From Agrobacterium tumefaciens (GTDB lineage Bacteria > Pseudomonadota > Alphaproteobacteria > Rhizobiales > Rhizobiaceae): 64,000 nt of DNA. The position numbers and the translations under genes were made by a program. Below are positions 63,728-64,000 of the stretch, piece by piece; position 1 is the first letter of the stretch, and each line of letters opens with the position of its first letter. The stretch lies in the NCBI GenBank assembly GCA_025560025.1, contig CP048485.1, forward strand, positions 1,798,001 to 1,862,000, in the 5' to 3' direction. The notes beneath the pieces were generated by a model that was given only the letters and a program-made list of their open reading frames with translations, was not told where the DNA came from and did not search any database.

Positions 63728-64000
63728 ATGAACCCGGAGGAAATCCTCAAAGCCCTTTCCCACCCTGCAAGGCTGAAGTTCCTTGAATGGCTGAAGTGCC
63801 CGGAAAACCACTTCTGTCAGGATCATCCGCTCAGCATGGGTGTATGCGCCAACCAGTTCCAGATCAGCGGCCTGTCGCAATCGACCGTGTCGTCCCATCT
63901 GGCGGTTCTGCAGGCAGCTGGCCTGATAAGGTCGAAGAAAGTCGGGCAATGGGTGTTTTTCGAACGTAACGAGGAAACCATCGACGCTTTCCGCAATTAT
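63728..64000 (+). CDS. ArsR-family transcriptional regulator (5' part, cut by window end)
   Basis: 91 codons visible, no stop. Begins MNPEEILKALSHPARLKFLEWL and continues with FQISGLSQSTVSSHLAVLQAAGLIRSKKVGQWVFFERNEE, a winged helix of the ArsR type. Cys residues (KCPENHFC, GVCANQF) lie before the recognition helix and could bind metal, though this CxxxxxC spacing also occurs in non-metal members near MFS genes. ATG 63728 preceded by AGAGAAG. Upstream, ATCGATATAAATATCGA-like sequence (63684-63702) is a candidate autoregulatory palindrome. Confidence 0.85.
   Translation, partial: MNPEEILKALSHPARLKFLEWLKCPENHFCQDHPLSMGVCANQFQISGLSQSTVSSHLAVLQAAGLIRSKKVGQWVFFERNEETIDAFRNY

Noticed and set aside
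1..64000. CRISPR array, prophage or insertion sequence
   Set aside because: No regularly spaced direct repeats, phage structural genes, integrase or transposase found on reading through the window.

Overview
The window is about 64 kb of high-GC chromosome from a Rhizobiales bacterium, almost certainly a member of the Agrobacterium tumefaciens species complex. The strongest pointers are an 850-residue bathy-type phytochrome matching Agp2/BphP2, an LpcC-type core-LPS mannosyltransferase, a trxB-lsrB(vtlR) pair followed by two tandem AbcR-type small RNAs, Omp25/31-type outer membrane protein, RIME-like intergenic palindromes, and a GTTC-N7-GTTC LexA box. It is ordinary chromosome, not a mobile island: I see no transposase, integrase, phage or CRISPR array. 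The gene assignments rest on reading the protein sequences by eye; no database search was run.

Layout. 0-4.3 kb: L,D-transpeptidase, a TetR-controlled MFS exporter, a ParA-like ATPase. 4.3-12.3 kb: a catabolic cluster read leftward (FGase-like amidohydrolase, ethanolamine-type permease, glutamine-synthetase-like ligase, aldehyde dehydrogenase, Fe-alcohol dehydrogenase) with a divergent RpiR regulator; I infer a gamma-glutamylated amino-alcohol (probably ethanolamine) route. 12.5-17.6 kb: a complete ABC importer and a Zn alcohol dehydrogenase. 17.7-31.3 kb: an orphan ATPase, an MHS-type transporter, metH, an AGE-family sugar isomerase, a phosphatase, small envelope proteins, tRNA-Ile2(CAU), SIMPL and YjbQ proteins. 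31.6-40 kb: phytochrome, DUF930 protein, rpoD and dnaG. 40-43.8 kb: BrnT/BrnA toxin-antitoxin, GNAT enzyme, YqeY, carA. 43.9-54.6 kb: MATE pump, chemoreceptor, zinc metallopeptidase, DUF2306/LytTR divergent pair, carB. 54.7-58.7 kb: diguanylate cyclase and a two-gene SOS-type operon of radical SAM protein plus DUF4130-UdgX. 58.8-64 kb: greA, lpcC, Lrp regulator, trxB, lsrB/vtlR, two AbcR-like sRNAs, and the 5' part of an ArsR regulator cut by the window end.

The least explained unit is the radical SAM/DUF4130-UdgX operon with a LexA box lying on its -10 element. Other items worth work are the TetR/MFS pair whose two operators sit in identical, apparently leaderless promoters, the amino-alcohol cluster that ends in an FGase-like hydrolase, the LysR-type palindrome 65 bp upstream of the first sRNA, and the metH promoter palindrome.
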